In this document: positions 11,601-22,180 of the stretch, one piece after another
Layout of the letters: each line of letters opens with the position of its first letter
How positions within the stretch are numbered: the stretch's first letter is position 1
Notes under the pieces: model-generated
Told to the model about the DNA's origin: nothing
The model's input: only the letters and a program-made list of their open reading frames with translations
Database searches by the model: none
NCBI GenBank assembly: GCA_034509425.1
Contig: JAVTVJ010000068.1
Coordinates: forward strand, 7,361,092 to 7,425,091
Source of the DNA: Eopsaltria australis
Taxonomy: Eukaryota > Chordata > Aves > Passeriformes > Petroicidae
Length of the DNA: 64,000 nt
Direction: 5' to 3'
Program-made: the position numbers and the translations under genes

Positions 11601-14600
11601 GGGCACTGTTATCCTACTCTGCTAAAGGTCTGCTCACTTTTATAGTGCTTTGAGTTTTATCTGTCCCAGGAGCTTCCACTGTTTTCCCTGTTTATCTGTA
11701 ATGGGTGGGGTATGTGACAAGCTGCAGAGCTAGATTGTTACCATCAGAAGTAGCCAGTGGATCTTTCTTTTTTTTTTCTTTTTTTTTTTTAATTCATAAT
11801 TGTTGCCTTGCAGAAGCTGTTCACAACAACTCTGACAGAGTGGCTTGATGTGTAAATTTGGAGTTTGAGAGCTGGAGTTATCACAAGAAACATAGATGTA
11901 ATTAAAACTAATTATGTCTAACAAATCTGGATTACTATAAATGCATTCCTCTGTAAAATCAGAATTTTTCTAAAATGTGTATTTTTATTGCAAAACTTCA
12001 AAAACATAAATCATTAAATTAACAGGAAATTTAGATTGTCATAATGAAATCTGACTGTAAAATTAATAATGCTGTATCCAATACTGAGATACTGATCTCT
12101 CTTAGGAAATCCTAAAAATATTTCTGAATTCTCCCTTAGAGTGGAAGATTATCTTGCACATTTTCAGAGTGCCTCAAAAAGTAGGTGTGGCTGATTTGAG
12201 CTCAAATGTTGAAGGGAAGGATAGATGCTCTGATGCTGCTTTGGGAAATACACAGAGATCATGCCATGAAATTCATTAGTATTTTTAACAAGGACAGAAT
12301 GCTTGGTCATATTGTAGTCTTAATAAGACTTAATGTTGAACTTGATATTGTTTCAGGTACAGTTGCAGAAGGAGCTCCAATAATTCCAATCTCAGCACAG
12401 TTGAAGTACAACATTGAGGTGGTTTGCGAGTACATAGTGAAGAAAATCCCGGTCCCTTTGCGAGACTTCACATCCGAACCAAGGCTCATTGGTATGTAAA
12501 TGCTCAGGCCTGGCTGTCTGTGGCCAAACATTTTCTGAACTTAGAATAGCACATGCTGAGTGCCCTAAACAGAGGTGGGTTTAAAGGGAATATCAAGGAT
12601 GCTCTTATTTTAAAACTTGCATGTTTTCTGAGAGCTGGATTGTTTGTTCACTGTCAATTGTTGTTGGTTTTGTGTATATTCTGTGCGTATGACAGCACTG
12701 AAGTGCAATAAATGTGAGAAATTTGTCTGTATCTTAAAAACATCCCTTTAGTTGCTATGAATTCAGTTTTGATTTAACAAAATATTGACAAACTATTGAA
12801 ATAATATAATTTACCAAACTAATTTGATAATAATATTATTTCCATGTAAATATTTTGGGTAGCTTGATTAGATCTTTTATGTTAGTCTTGTGTTTCCTGG
12901 TTATAATTGTCAAAGTCTCAGTTCTTGTCCAGCATCCTATGAAATGCAGTTCCTACGATGAATTAGTTTGCCTTCTTTTTCAAATAATCCAAGAGAGTCC
13001 TACATTGCATAAATGCATAAAAATTAAGCAGGTTACATCAAGGTTACAGTGTTCAACTCTTGAGTACATTAAAACAAAGTTCTGGTATTCACAATTAACA
13101 TTGTGAATATTGAAGGGGTTTTGTAAAGTGATTGACCATTGCTTTCTTTTCCAGATCTTTAAGTTACTTTCTGCTATGCAGAAAAGGTCTTACAAAACAT
13201 TTATAAATATGAGAAGTTTAAATGGTTTTGAGAATAAAATTGTCTGCCTAAAGATTGGGAATAAAATATTGATTGCTCTGTTTCTGTAATACTTACAAAT
13301 ACGTGTATCCTTTCATAAGAACAGAGAAGCAGTCAAAGTTGCTAAAGAAAAACATAGTTTGAAAATCTGATAATAAATATAAACCTGTTTATGGTCTCTT
13401 CAGTAATTAGATCTTTTGATGTCAACAAGCCTGGCTGTGAAGTTGATGACCTTAAGGGAGGTGTAGCTGGTGGCAGTATTCTAAAGGGTGTTTTAAAGGT
13501 AACCCCTTCTCTTTCTTGATGGGAAATTTGTAATGACAATGAGTAGAGATTTTCCATGCTTACTACAAAATGCATCTACATAATTGGTTTGTTTTTTAAA
13601 ACTTGAATACAGACATGAGGCACTTATCCTTTCTGTCTGTACATCATTTTTACTTTACAGTTTTAAAATACCAAAACAAGAAGCAGTGGTTTTAATTTTT
13701 TAAATATTATTCTAGTCTTAACTTTTGCTAATAATGATAACAGATTTAATTCCTTGCAAAAATGGAAGGAACTATTTTTTTTCCTGTCCTACCACTTTCA
13801 CTTGCTGAATTTTTGTGGGGAAGAGGAGAACAAAAGAACTTCAAAAGCACCTTGGAAGTGTGTGTGGGTTCTCACAGATCCCACTTCCCTATTTAAGTGT
13901 TCTGTATATTTTGATTTTTTTAAATTTGCTTGCTTGCCAGCAGTAGATGGAAACTTTGAACAATTGCGCTGCTAGGCCAGAGAGCAAACTCTGCATTTGA
14001 ACATTTATATGGGTTGTACTTCTCCTGTACTTTTTGCAGTGTATTGATGTTGATCAGTTACACTGTTTGAATTAACTCAATTTTTCTCAGTGCTGAAATA
14101 TTTCTCAATGAAATACAGTGTTTAAAAATTAAACTGAAGTTTAAATGTTGGAATTATTGCTGATAATGATCCTTTGCTAAAGCAGTTTTACAAATTGTAT
14201 TGAAAAGAAAATCAGTTGTTATATTTGCTGTAAGTATTGTTCAATTTGCAGCAAACGGTGCAACAGAAATCCTACAAGTTCTACAGTAGCCCAGAACCAA
14301 AGGACTTGTATAAAAAGTAGATCTTGGGATATGTAAGTCTTACCTGTGACTAGTCAGATTTGTGTTCCCATGAAATAACCAGTTAATCACTTTTTTACTT
14401 TTGTAATTAGGTGGGCCAGGAAATTGAGGTGCGGCCTGGTATTGTGTCCAAGGACAGTGAAGGAAAGCTCATGTGCAAGCCAATCTTTTCCAAAATTGTG
14501 TCACTCTTTGCTGAACACAACGATCTACAGTATGCTGCTCCAGGAGGCCTTATAGGTAAGAATATTCTCTTAAGAAAAGATTTATTTCTTCATGTTCATT

Positions 14601-17600
14601 GAAAACACTTGGTTTCATTCAACAATGAATTTCAGTATAATTAACAAAAATACTATGAGCAATTGTAGGTAATTCATATATATACTGAGAGAGACAGGGT
14701 TGGTGTGAAAAATGGATATTTAAGAAATAAATAATTTTCCTGAATGTCACTGACCAATGCAGATCAACTTGCACTGTTAATTATACCATCTTTAACAACA
14801 GAATATTTCTTCCATCTGTTTAGACAGAGCTCACAGTCTTGTTGACATTCTGAAAGTGCTGTCCAGGTAATAGGGAATTCCTAGTACATTCTCTGTTTTT
14901 TTAGATCATCTTCAAATATTTTAGCACTTAAAAATGACAGCTCCTTCAGTTACTCCTTGTGACTTCCCTTGTTGTGTTGTAGGTGTTGGCACTAAGATTG
15001 ATCCCACTTTGTGCCGGGCTGACCGCATGGTGGGCCAAGTTCTTGGTGCAGTTGGGGCACTCCCAGAAATATTTACAGAGCTAGAAATTTCCTACTTCTT
15101 GCTGAGACGACTCTTGGGTGTGCGCACTGAAGGAGACAAGAAAGCTGCAAAGGTCTGGGCCCCTTCTTTTGTTTTTCCTGATTTCGTTTCCTGTGATAAG
15201 TTTCATTAATGAATATATTTCTTTGGTCATATGTAGAAATTTTGTCTCAATGTTGATATAAGCTTGTCTCAAAACTTACCTGCTTGTTTAATACTGTAGA
15301 AGAATGGTTTTCAGAGGAGTAGAAATTCATTCAGTAGTTTAAGGTAGTATAAAGTATTTCTGTGTCATGTTAGATATTTTTCTAAACAAGAAAACTTGTT
15401 TTCTTTTGCTATCATCCTATTCATTTGTGCAGTAAGTAGTTTTACAGTGGTACTGATCTACTTCCTACTGACAGGCTTTTTGTAGGTTTTTCCACTGAAG
15501 AATTTTTTAAAGTTTAAATATTTTTTAAATACTCTAGTTGAAAAGAAACTGTACTTGAGGCACAGCGCAGGCTTGTGTAACATGATCTGTTCTACACAAA
15601 TCAACTGAAAGATAATAATTTCCCCTTTTAGCATTTAAATGTATAAAGTGCTTCATGCAACAGTAAGTGCTTCAGCACTCTTACCCTGTGAAATTAATTT
15701 TTTATTTTTTATTTTTGTATGTAGGCATAAGGGAAATGAGAATACAGTATCCTTATAAATAATCTGTATAACATCACAGTTTGTAACAATATATCTGACT
15801 TTGTGTTTTTAATACATTGTGTGAAATCATCAGTATAGTTTATAGAAAATGTAGATAAATTCCAAGTACATCATTCCAAGAACCTCAGAGCTACATGTAC
15901 AACGTCTTTATGTATTTGTCCTTTTGCACATAAAACTTTTATCTACTGACACTGCTGCCTATAGTTTGTGTGTGTATATTTATAGTATTCCTCAGCTGTA
16001 TCTTTTTTCATGGTAAGAAGGTAACAGAAGACACTTGCTACTGTCTGTGCTATTTGGTTTTTAGTACTAAAGCTTATGTTTCAAGAGTTTTGTATGTCTG
16101 TCTTCAGGTGCAAAAATTATCAAAGAATGAAGTTCTAATGGTAAACATAGGATCCTTATCTACTGGAGGGAGAGTCAGTGCTGTAAAGGCTGATTTGGGG
16201 AAGATTGTGCTAACTAACCCTGTATGCACAGAAGTGGGAGAAAAAATTGCTCTGAGTCGAAGAGTTGAGAAACACTGGCGGTAAGTTGGTGCAAAGTTGG
16301 TGGAGTACCTGGTTCCTACATTGTTAACAAAAAAATACATGGATCTGATTTTGTACTAGAATAGGTAAGTATATGTCTGTTTAAAAATTCTTCTGGATTC
16401 TCCTTACATGTTGGCACCATAGCTGTGGAATGCTTCATTTCATTGCCACCCTCTTTTTTAAACAAACACTGTGATTGGGAGGGTACCTATTAGTTAACAG
16501 ACAAGGAAACACCTGAGGTTTGTGTTTGTTGCCCAAACTGCCAAGCTGTAAATTGAACTCAGCAGGGAATCTTGGCAGAAGGGTTGGGAAATTTTGATAA
16601 TGTTAAGCCAAAACCTGTCTTTATGCACACCTCAGTTGTTTTCTACCTGTGGAGCTGCATGTGATTTCTAGTGCAACCTGGAAGTAACAGCAGGGGAACA
16701 GAGGAGGGATGTTTGGGTGTTGTATGTACTATGAGCACAGGGGAAAGAATAAAGTATCAACTGGAATGACCCTTTCAAATTACAAATGTAAAATGCCTGA
16801 CTGCAGAGAAGCATCTGGAGGCTGAAAATGATGAACAGAATTGGTTGGTCATTCATTTTATCGCAGTGCCAGACTCCTTAGGTGATTACTGTACCTGTCA
16901 CGTGTTTCATAAGACTGGATTGATACGAACGTAAGAGTATTTAGATTTGTTGGCTCTGCACAGCCCTCCTAGTATGAGAGAGCATAGCCATTTTTACAAG
17001 AAGTCTGTACTGTGTGGAAAGGAGCTAAGCTTTAAATATCCATGGATGCATGTTTCTTTTTCAGATGACAAGAAAATGTAGACAGGAATTTAGTGCTTGC
17101 TGTCTCAGAGCAAGATGACAAATTAGGGAAGAGATTATTCTCTGAAAAAAAAAAAAAAACCAAGGCAAAAGATAACATGTCTTGAACAGGAGGAAAAAAA
17201 GGCAGGACCCAAATTAAGTCAGGTAAAGCAGAAGGAAGAGGAAAAACTATATTAGAAATTATGTTGTTTCTTTTAAGCTGTAGACTGATAGCCTGTGCAA
17301 ATTGTAATGTCTTTTGTTGATTTTGCCCAAAAGCCTGCCTGTCTCTGGATTATGAGGTGGGCAAATAGTGGCACCCTGCTGTAACAATAGTTACTGAAAA
17401 GTTGATTCCTATAGCTGTATTAAAAAGATAAAGACAGTGTAAGGAAACTGAAAGTTGAGAAAAGGGGAAGAAGGCAAACTGGGAAGAGCAGCACAATAAA
17501 TCTAATTGGTGTAAAGATAATATATAGTTGGTACTGTGAAAAGGAACTTACAGCCTGAGACAATGGAGTACTGAAAATACAGAAGAAACTTCATAAAGCA

Positions 17601-18488
17601 AGACTAAAAAGGGGTATAAAATAGAAAGGAAATACACAGAGGCATAGAGAGAACTTAAACAGCAAATGGGATACACCAGTGATTCCAAGGATCAGTGAAT
17701 TCAAAGATGGTCAAGTTATGACCTATGGGTATGGTACTAAAAAGTGGGAAGTGCTGATCTGATAAACTTCAGTTTCTTTTCTGGTGTCCCAAGTCAGGCT
17801 CTAAGGTTTAGCAAGGTAAATTGAGATGCATGTGTGGTTTCTCACCAGAAATTGGAAGGGTTTTGAACACAGTCTTATTAATAATACAAAATGCCTGCTG
17901 ACTGTGGAAATGGATGTATTCTGAGTTTCTTTTTACAAGCATATTTTTCTGAGGCAATAGCGGCCTGTAAAAAAGGCCTTCATTTTCCTGACTATCAATA
18001 GCAGCACTCACCCAAGAGCTGAGTTACTGTCACAGGTTACATGTTCATTGAGAGTTACAGCTGCTTGTAATCTTAGAGAATTTTCGTTTCTCTTTGAAAT
18101 TAATGCAACACTTCAGACACAGGTGAAAGAGATCAAGTTGTGAATAGATTTACCATGCAGCAGTACAACATAAGTTTACAGTATTTTCAGCTTCTGTTCA
18201 GGAGGACACCCTTAGCTTGTTACAAATGTTCTCTGTCCTTCACCCTTTCCTATTCTGTGTTTCCACTAAGCTGGTTTAGTTCTTGTAGGATGTTTTGGGT
18301 GGGTGACAGGTGTAGGAAATTCAAAATGTGAAAACTGAAGACATAAGAAGGACAGAAGGATGTTGACTTACACACGATATTTCTGACTACTATTAAAAGT
18401 AATATAAACCTTTTCTTTTTGCAGTTTAATTGGTTGGGGTCAGATCAGAAGAGGAGTGACAATCAAGCCAACTGTTGATGATGACTGA
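5146..18488 (+). CDS. EIF2S3: eIF2 gamma subunit (complete, 12 coding exons)
   Basis: Encodes translation initiation factor 2 subunit gamma, the GTPase core of eIF2 that binds GTP and initiator methionyl-tRNA and delivers it to the 40S ribosome in the cytoplasm. Joining exons 5146-5214, 7422-7485, 7948-8075, 8194-8315, 9708-9802, 11011-11169, 12357-12491, 13404-13498, 14411-14555, 14983-15152, 16108-16280 and 18425-18488 gives 1419 nt, 472 residues plus TGA, the length I recall for the mammalian protein. Every intron is GT-AG and every phase matches. GTPase motifs are P-loop GHVAHGKST at 48-56, DCPG at 134-137, NKID at 190-193 and SAQ at 225-227. A cysteine cluster (C96, C101, C105) lies in the zinc-knuckle region. 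Domains II and III follow from about 215. The protein is nearly identical to the human one as I remember it; differences include Asp4, Pro33, Ser97 and Leu in IPVPLRDF. Intact and surely functional. Confidence 0.98.
5215..7421 (+). other. EIF2S3: EIF2S3 intron 1
   Basis: The first 400 bp are the 3' half of the CpG island; the rest is AT-rich. It holds a decayed duplicate resembling the intron 2/exon 3 junction at about 6943-7082. No repeat family or RNA gene was recognised. Confidence 0.85.
6943..7082 (+). pseudogene. Decayed duplicate of EIF2S3 intron 2/exon 3 junction
   Basis: Aligned by hand with 7840-7986, this stretch is about 66% identical over about 140 columns with only small gaps. 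The best block is the exon junction itself, where TCATGTAGCC is shared exactly and 27 of 38 positions match. The copy would begin an exon near 7051, but it reads into a TGA within a few codons and lacks the glycine-lysine-serine of the P-loop, so it cannot replace exon 3. A weaker match to exon 2 may lie at about 6501-6566. Ancient tandem duplication is the likely cause; chance similarity in AT-rich DNA is not excluded. Confidence 0.45.
7422..7485 (+). CDS. EIF2S3: EIF2S3 coding exon 2
   Basis: Residues 24 to the first base of codon 45 ([21 protein letters not shown]). Acceptor ATACAG, donor GTAAAA, phase 1 exit. Pro33 replaces the His I recall in human. Confidence 0.96.
7948..8075 (+). CDS. 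EIF2S3: EIF2S3 coding exon 3 (P-loop exon)
   Basis: Residues 45-87. Carries the GTP-binding P-loop GHVAHGKST (48-56) and the switch I region with [15 protein letters not shown]. Acceptor AATACAG, donor GTGAGT. A decayed sequence resembling the start of this exon and its upstream intron lies about 900 bp upstream. Confidence 0.97.
8194..8315 (+). CDS. EIF2S3: EIF2S3 coding exon 4
   Basis: Residues 88-127 plus two bases of codon 128. Contains the cysteine cluster [12 protein letters not shown] (C96, C101, C105). The adjoining intron 3 is only 118 bp. Confidence 0.97.
9708..9802 (+). CDS. EIF2S3: EIF2S3 coding exon 5
   Basis: Residues 128-159 plus one base. Contains the G3 motif VDCPGHD (DCPG at 134-137). 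Acceptor ACAACAG, donor GTAATG. Confidence 0.97.
11011..11169 (+). CDS. EIF2S3: EIF2S3 coding exon 6
   Basis: Residues 160-212 plus one base. Contains the guanine-specificity motif NKID at 190-193. Acceptor CTTTCAG, donor GTAAGT. Confidence 0.97.
12357..12491 (+). CDS. EIF2S3: EIF2S3 coding exon 7
   Basis: Residues 213-257 plus one base. Contains the G5 SAQ motif (225-227) and the end of the GTPase domain ([17 protein letters not shown]). Confidence 0.97.
13404..13498 (+). CDS. EIF2S3: EIF2S3 coding exon 8
   Basis: Residues 258-289, start of beta-barrel domain II ([16 protein letters not shown] onward). Acceptor CTTCAG, donor GTAACC. Confidence 0.97.
14411..14555 (+). CDS. EIF2S3: EIF2S3 coding exon 9
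   Basis: Residues 290-337 plus one base ([19 protein letters not shown] onward), domain II. Acceptor TAATTAG, donor GTAAGA. Confidence 0.97.
14983..15152 (+). CDS. EIF2S3: EIF2S3 coding exon 10
   Basis: Residues 338-394 ([16 protein letters not shown] to EGDKKAAK). The donor is AAAG then GTCTGG, a weak match to the vertebrate consensus at positions +3 to +6. Reading on into the intron would add 18 codons (VWAPSF onward) before a stop near 15207-15209. Confidence 0.97.
16108..16280 (+). CDS. EIF2S3: EIF2S3 coding exon 11
   Basis: Residues 395-451 plus two bases ([18 protein letters not shown] onward), domain III. Acceptor CTTCAG, donor GTAAGT. Confidence 0.97.
16281..18424 (+). other. EIF2S3: EIF2S3 intron 11
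   Basis: The largest late intron, about 2.1 kb. It has an A-run at about 17145-17159 and a purine-rich section at about 17160-17650. No gene or transposon recognised. Confidence 0.7.
18425..18488 (+). CDS. EIF2S3: EIF2S3 coding exon 12 (C terminus)
   Basis: Residues 452-472 and the TGA stop. The C terminus is [20 protein letters not shown], the conserved eIF2-gamma ending. Preceded by a clean TTTTTGCAG acceptor. Confidence 0.97.
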
Positions 18489-18870
18489 AGAACAAAAGAG
18501 TGCTTCATTTTTAAAGATGAAGTGCCTATTTCTATTTTGGAGGGGGTGTATTTTCACAGTGAAATTGGAAGCTGTGCAAACAGTATCTTTGAGTTGTATG
18601 GCTGTCCTTGTACGTTTTATTGAATTTTACCCTCTTACTAAAATACTAGTCACTATCACCATTAAAAGTGTAAAAGAATTGGCATAGAGGTGGGTTTCAT
18701 TATCCACGTTTTAGTAGAAATTAATTGTACATGTCTCATGGCATGTCTAATTTATGTTACTTTGTGTTTCAGACATATCTGTTTAATATCAGTCAAACCA
18801 GCCCCAGTGTAACCCACAAACCATAAATCTGGTATGGAAATAAAATACTGCTTATTTTCATTGATTCATA
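18489..18870 (+). promoter_or_regulatory. EIF2S3: EIF2S3 3' UTR and poly(A) signal
   Basis: A canonical AATAAA at 18839-18844 is followed about 25-30 bases later by a T-rich stretch (CAGTTTTTTTGAG), the usual arrangement for cleavage. This predicts a 3' UTR of about 370 nt. A further AATAAA at 19461-19466 could serve a longer form. Confidence 0.7.
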
Positions 18871-21869
18871 CAGTTTTTTTGAGTAACAAAAGACTGCAGT
18901 GATTGTTCAACCAGTACAAGAATTAAAAGCAAGCAACCAAACTCTTCTTGGAAGACTAGTACCTTTTCTGCGCAACAATTTGTTTTGTTTAGACAGCTGT
19001 TTACAAAAAAACTATTCCTTTGTTACTGTGGTTCTGGTTTTAGGATTCTAAAGTATTACACTTTGTAATTAGGATGGCAATGTTGACTGACATTAAAATT
19101 TGTCATTTCTTAATTCTGTCCCAAAGAAAAACTACAAGTAAACTGGATCTGAACTGGCAGTACTGGTTTTGGCCTGTTTTAGTATGGAATTTTGAAAAGA
19201 AAGTGATTAATTTGAAATGTAACTTTGTCATCATGGAGCTCTGTGGGGGTGACCTGGGAGTTCTTTATACAGTAGGAGTAAACGACTTCAAAATTATGTT
19301 GAGCACATATAAAATATCTGGAAGAGGCTGTAGAAAGGAATGATTTTGGGGTGGGGGCACAGTAATGGTGGTGGAATTGTGAATAGGATGAGGAAAAAAG
19401 GTGTAAAACCACTTTTGCTTAGCTAGTCTGAATCATATGCCTCAGGATAAAACATAACGTAATAAACTTACTGTAGGGTGCTAATACTTTAATCCATTTA
19501 GATTTCACTTCTTCATTTGTACTGATATACATAGTTCTAGCTATTTTATATAGTAGACTATTTAGCAAGTCGTGCTATTTAACATATTTTGGTACAAAGT
19601 ACTGTGTGTTTTCAAAGCTTGGTTTTGGTTTTATTCACTATCTTCAAGGGCTTTCTAAAGGTAAATACAATTTCTCTCATCAATATAACTCTCATGGAGT
19701 TTGATGAAACATCTTCCATTTTGTTCCTGATTTTGCACTGTATTCTGTGTTCCCTTATCCTATCTACATTCCTGTACTCAGTTTTTCCATTTGTAAAGTA
19801 CTACCTCACATGGTGTTGAGAGTAAATACATTAATTTTTGTGTAGTGCTTCTCCATTTTAAATGCAAGAGTCAGCTGTAGTTCTCTCTGACTCTCCAGGT
19901 ACTTGACCAATCTGCAGTCTTAAAAGTGTTTGTTTAAAGGATTGCATCTTCCATGCTTTGGCAGCTCCTTTCTGTAACTGAGGGTGAGCACAAAAACGAG
20001 TGTGAGCTACAGCAGAGTGCTTGGATGGCACCAGCTCCAGAGGGAAATGTAGTGCAGAGTCCTTTCTCAGTGCACTGCACCTGTGGGTCTAATGAAATAC
20101 ATGTGGAAACACTGCTGAGAAACTGGTTAAGCACCCATAGACATTTTTAAACATACAGATATTTTGGAGGTTGTGTCTCTGTTGATCTGCAATTTAAAGA
20201 ACACCAGTGCCATAAGCTTGCTGAAGTTGTACATCGAGCTGCTTCCAGGCAGGATGTGGCTCTCACAAGGATCACCTCTTCCTATACTGTGCTGTGTATT
20301 CTGTCTCACCAGGATGAGGGCCTGGGGGGCAGGTCACATACAGAGTTCTTTTTCTGCCACCAAAATGTTAAATTTCCTGTAATGGAAACTTTTGACTGCT
20401 GACATGAGTGATGAGTAATGGGATTTTTGAGACTGCAGAACACATAGAACACGTCTCTGCAGCATTGGAGAGCCCGGTGTGAACAGTGTAAGTGCAAATT
20501 CATTGTGTGCTGATGTGTGTCCCACTCCCCCTCCTCAGTCACTGAACTGTGATGCTGATGTTGAATGACATGAGAAAGCAATATCATGTACAGCTAAGGA
20601 AGTTGAAAATTATTTCAGTTTTCTTAGGATGAAAACAGTGACAGATGCATTGTGAGCTCTCTTCCTTTACCAAGGATTTGCTTCAGAGTGATGATTTTAT
20701 TTTTTTACCCTTTTGCCCTGTTTAGGTCCTATTTAGCTACCTGAACAGAGGTGTGCAGTTTGCATTTCAAAGGGGTTGGGTAGCCAGGGCCCACATGTGT
20801 CACACTCGGGCAGTCTGGAGCAGTAGGTGGAGAGCAGGGCGCCATGGGTGGCACTTGCACTGACACTCGCTGCACCTCTTCTGTCATCTGTCAGAACCTG
20901 ACTGGAGGAGAGTGCCAGTGTAGTGGTACCTCATCCACTGCTATTGGGAGCAGAGTATCGCTCCAATAAATATTTCACAAAAGACTTGTGGCATCTAAGA
21001 AACCCACCAGACCAGTGCAAGTTAATAACTGCTACTGGGTTTGGTTTTATTCCTTGTTTTCATCAACATTGGCTTTCAAAGCCCTGGTTTCATGAAAATG
21101 TGGGAAAGGGTAATCATCTTAATTCATACTGAAGTTTTCTCCAAGTCATTAGCACATACACACATTACTTACAGTGTTGCGTATAAATAACACTACCTCA
21201 GCAGAAAATGATCTGTGAATGGGTGAGCAGAAACTTAGTAAGAGTAATTCTCTGATAAGAGAGATAAAATTAAGAGCTTATGCTTCTGCATGATGCTTAT
21301 TGAGGTTCAGTCTTTGAAGAAACAGCTATAAAATACCAAGAAAGATAACAGTCTTTCAAAAGGATGGGTAGGCTTAGACTCAACAAAAATTGTTGCACTG
21401 TATACTTTTAAAAGAAGATGATTTAGGAAAAGTTGATTTGTAATAATAACTATGAATGGCAAAAATCTATTGCTCCTTTAACCACCTTGGGTCTACCATG
21501 CATTATTTCAGTATCTAAGAAAGCAGCATGATGAATACACTGTGCTGCTTTCACACAAATCTGTAGATATGTTGTGCAGTGGTACAAAGTTGAAGCGTTG
21601 TGTCAGTAGTCATTTCTGAGACTTCTATGTGATTTGGGAAACACCATTTCCAGTCAAATACCAGATTTTATTCTGAAAGGGTGAAGAACAAACCAGTTAG
21701 CACCTTTCCTGATTTGGTCCTAGTAAATACAAAATCCAAAAACATTTTAAAATTATGTTTTTATTGCATTCGTTTTGTAGCACTTTCAAAAGTGCTTCTT
21801 TCTAGCTCACTGCTGCAGAAAGAGTTCCTGCTGTTTTTCCATGCTGAGTCATGTGGATGAGCCTCCAGA

Positions 21870-22180
21870 CTGCCTGCAGGAGGTTTAAACTTCTGCCCGG
21901 GCCCCGTTTCCCATCAGTGCTTCTGCCAGTGTAAAGTCCCAGCTCCGCCGCTCCTGCCGTTCTGGGTCACTTCTTGCTGTCAGGCTGGGGCTAAACATTT
22001 ATAAAATTTCAAACGCCTGCCCTCCCTTACCCACACCAGCCCTGAGCACCGACCGCCGGTTCCCGGCCCCCGCCCCCTCTCGGCCGTGGCACGGCCCCTG
22101 TACATCCACAGCCTCCAGTTGCCTTTTCCTGACATCACCAGACCCTGTGCACCCCACTCCTCCTCCATCAGTTCTTCCAC
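21870..22180. other. Small GC-rich patch in spacer
   Basis: About 300 bp markedly richer in G+C and CpG than its surroundings (for example CCGGTTCCCGGCCCCCGCCC around 22050-22070), flanked by AT-rich DNA. It could be a distal regulatory element or an old repeat remnant. The minus-strand 81-codon frame over it shows no recognisable domain. Confidence 0.4.

Larger units (their letters stand above)
9803..14410 (+). other. EIF2S3: EIF2S3 introns 5 to 8 (with exons 6-8 inside)
   Basis: The intron parts 9803-11010, 11170-12356, 12492-13403 and 13499-14410 are AT-rich unique sequence. Seen in them are poly(T) runs at 10905-10917 and about 11768-11790. No snoRNA, microRNA hairpin or transposon was recognised by eye. 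Confidence 0.6.
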
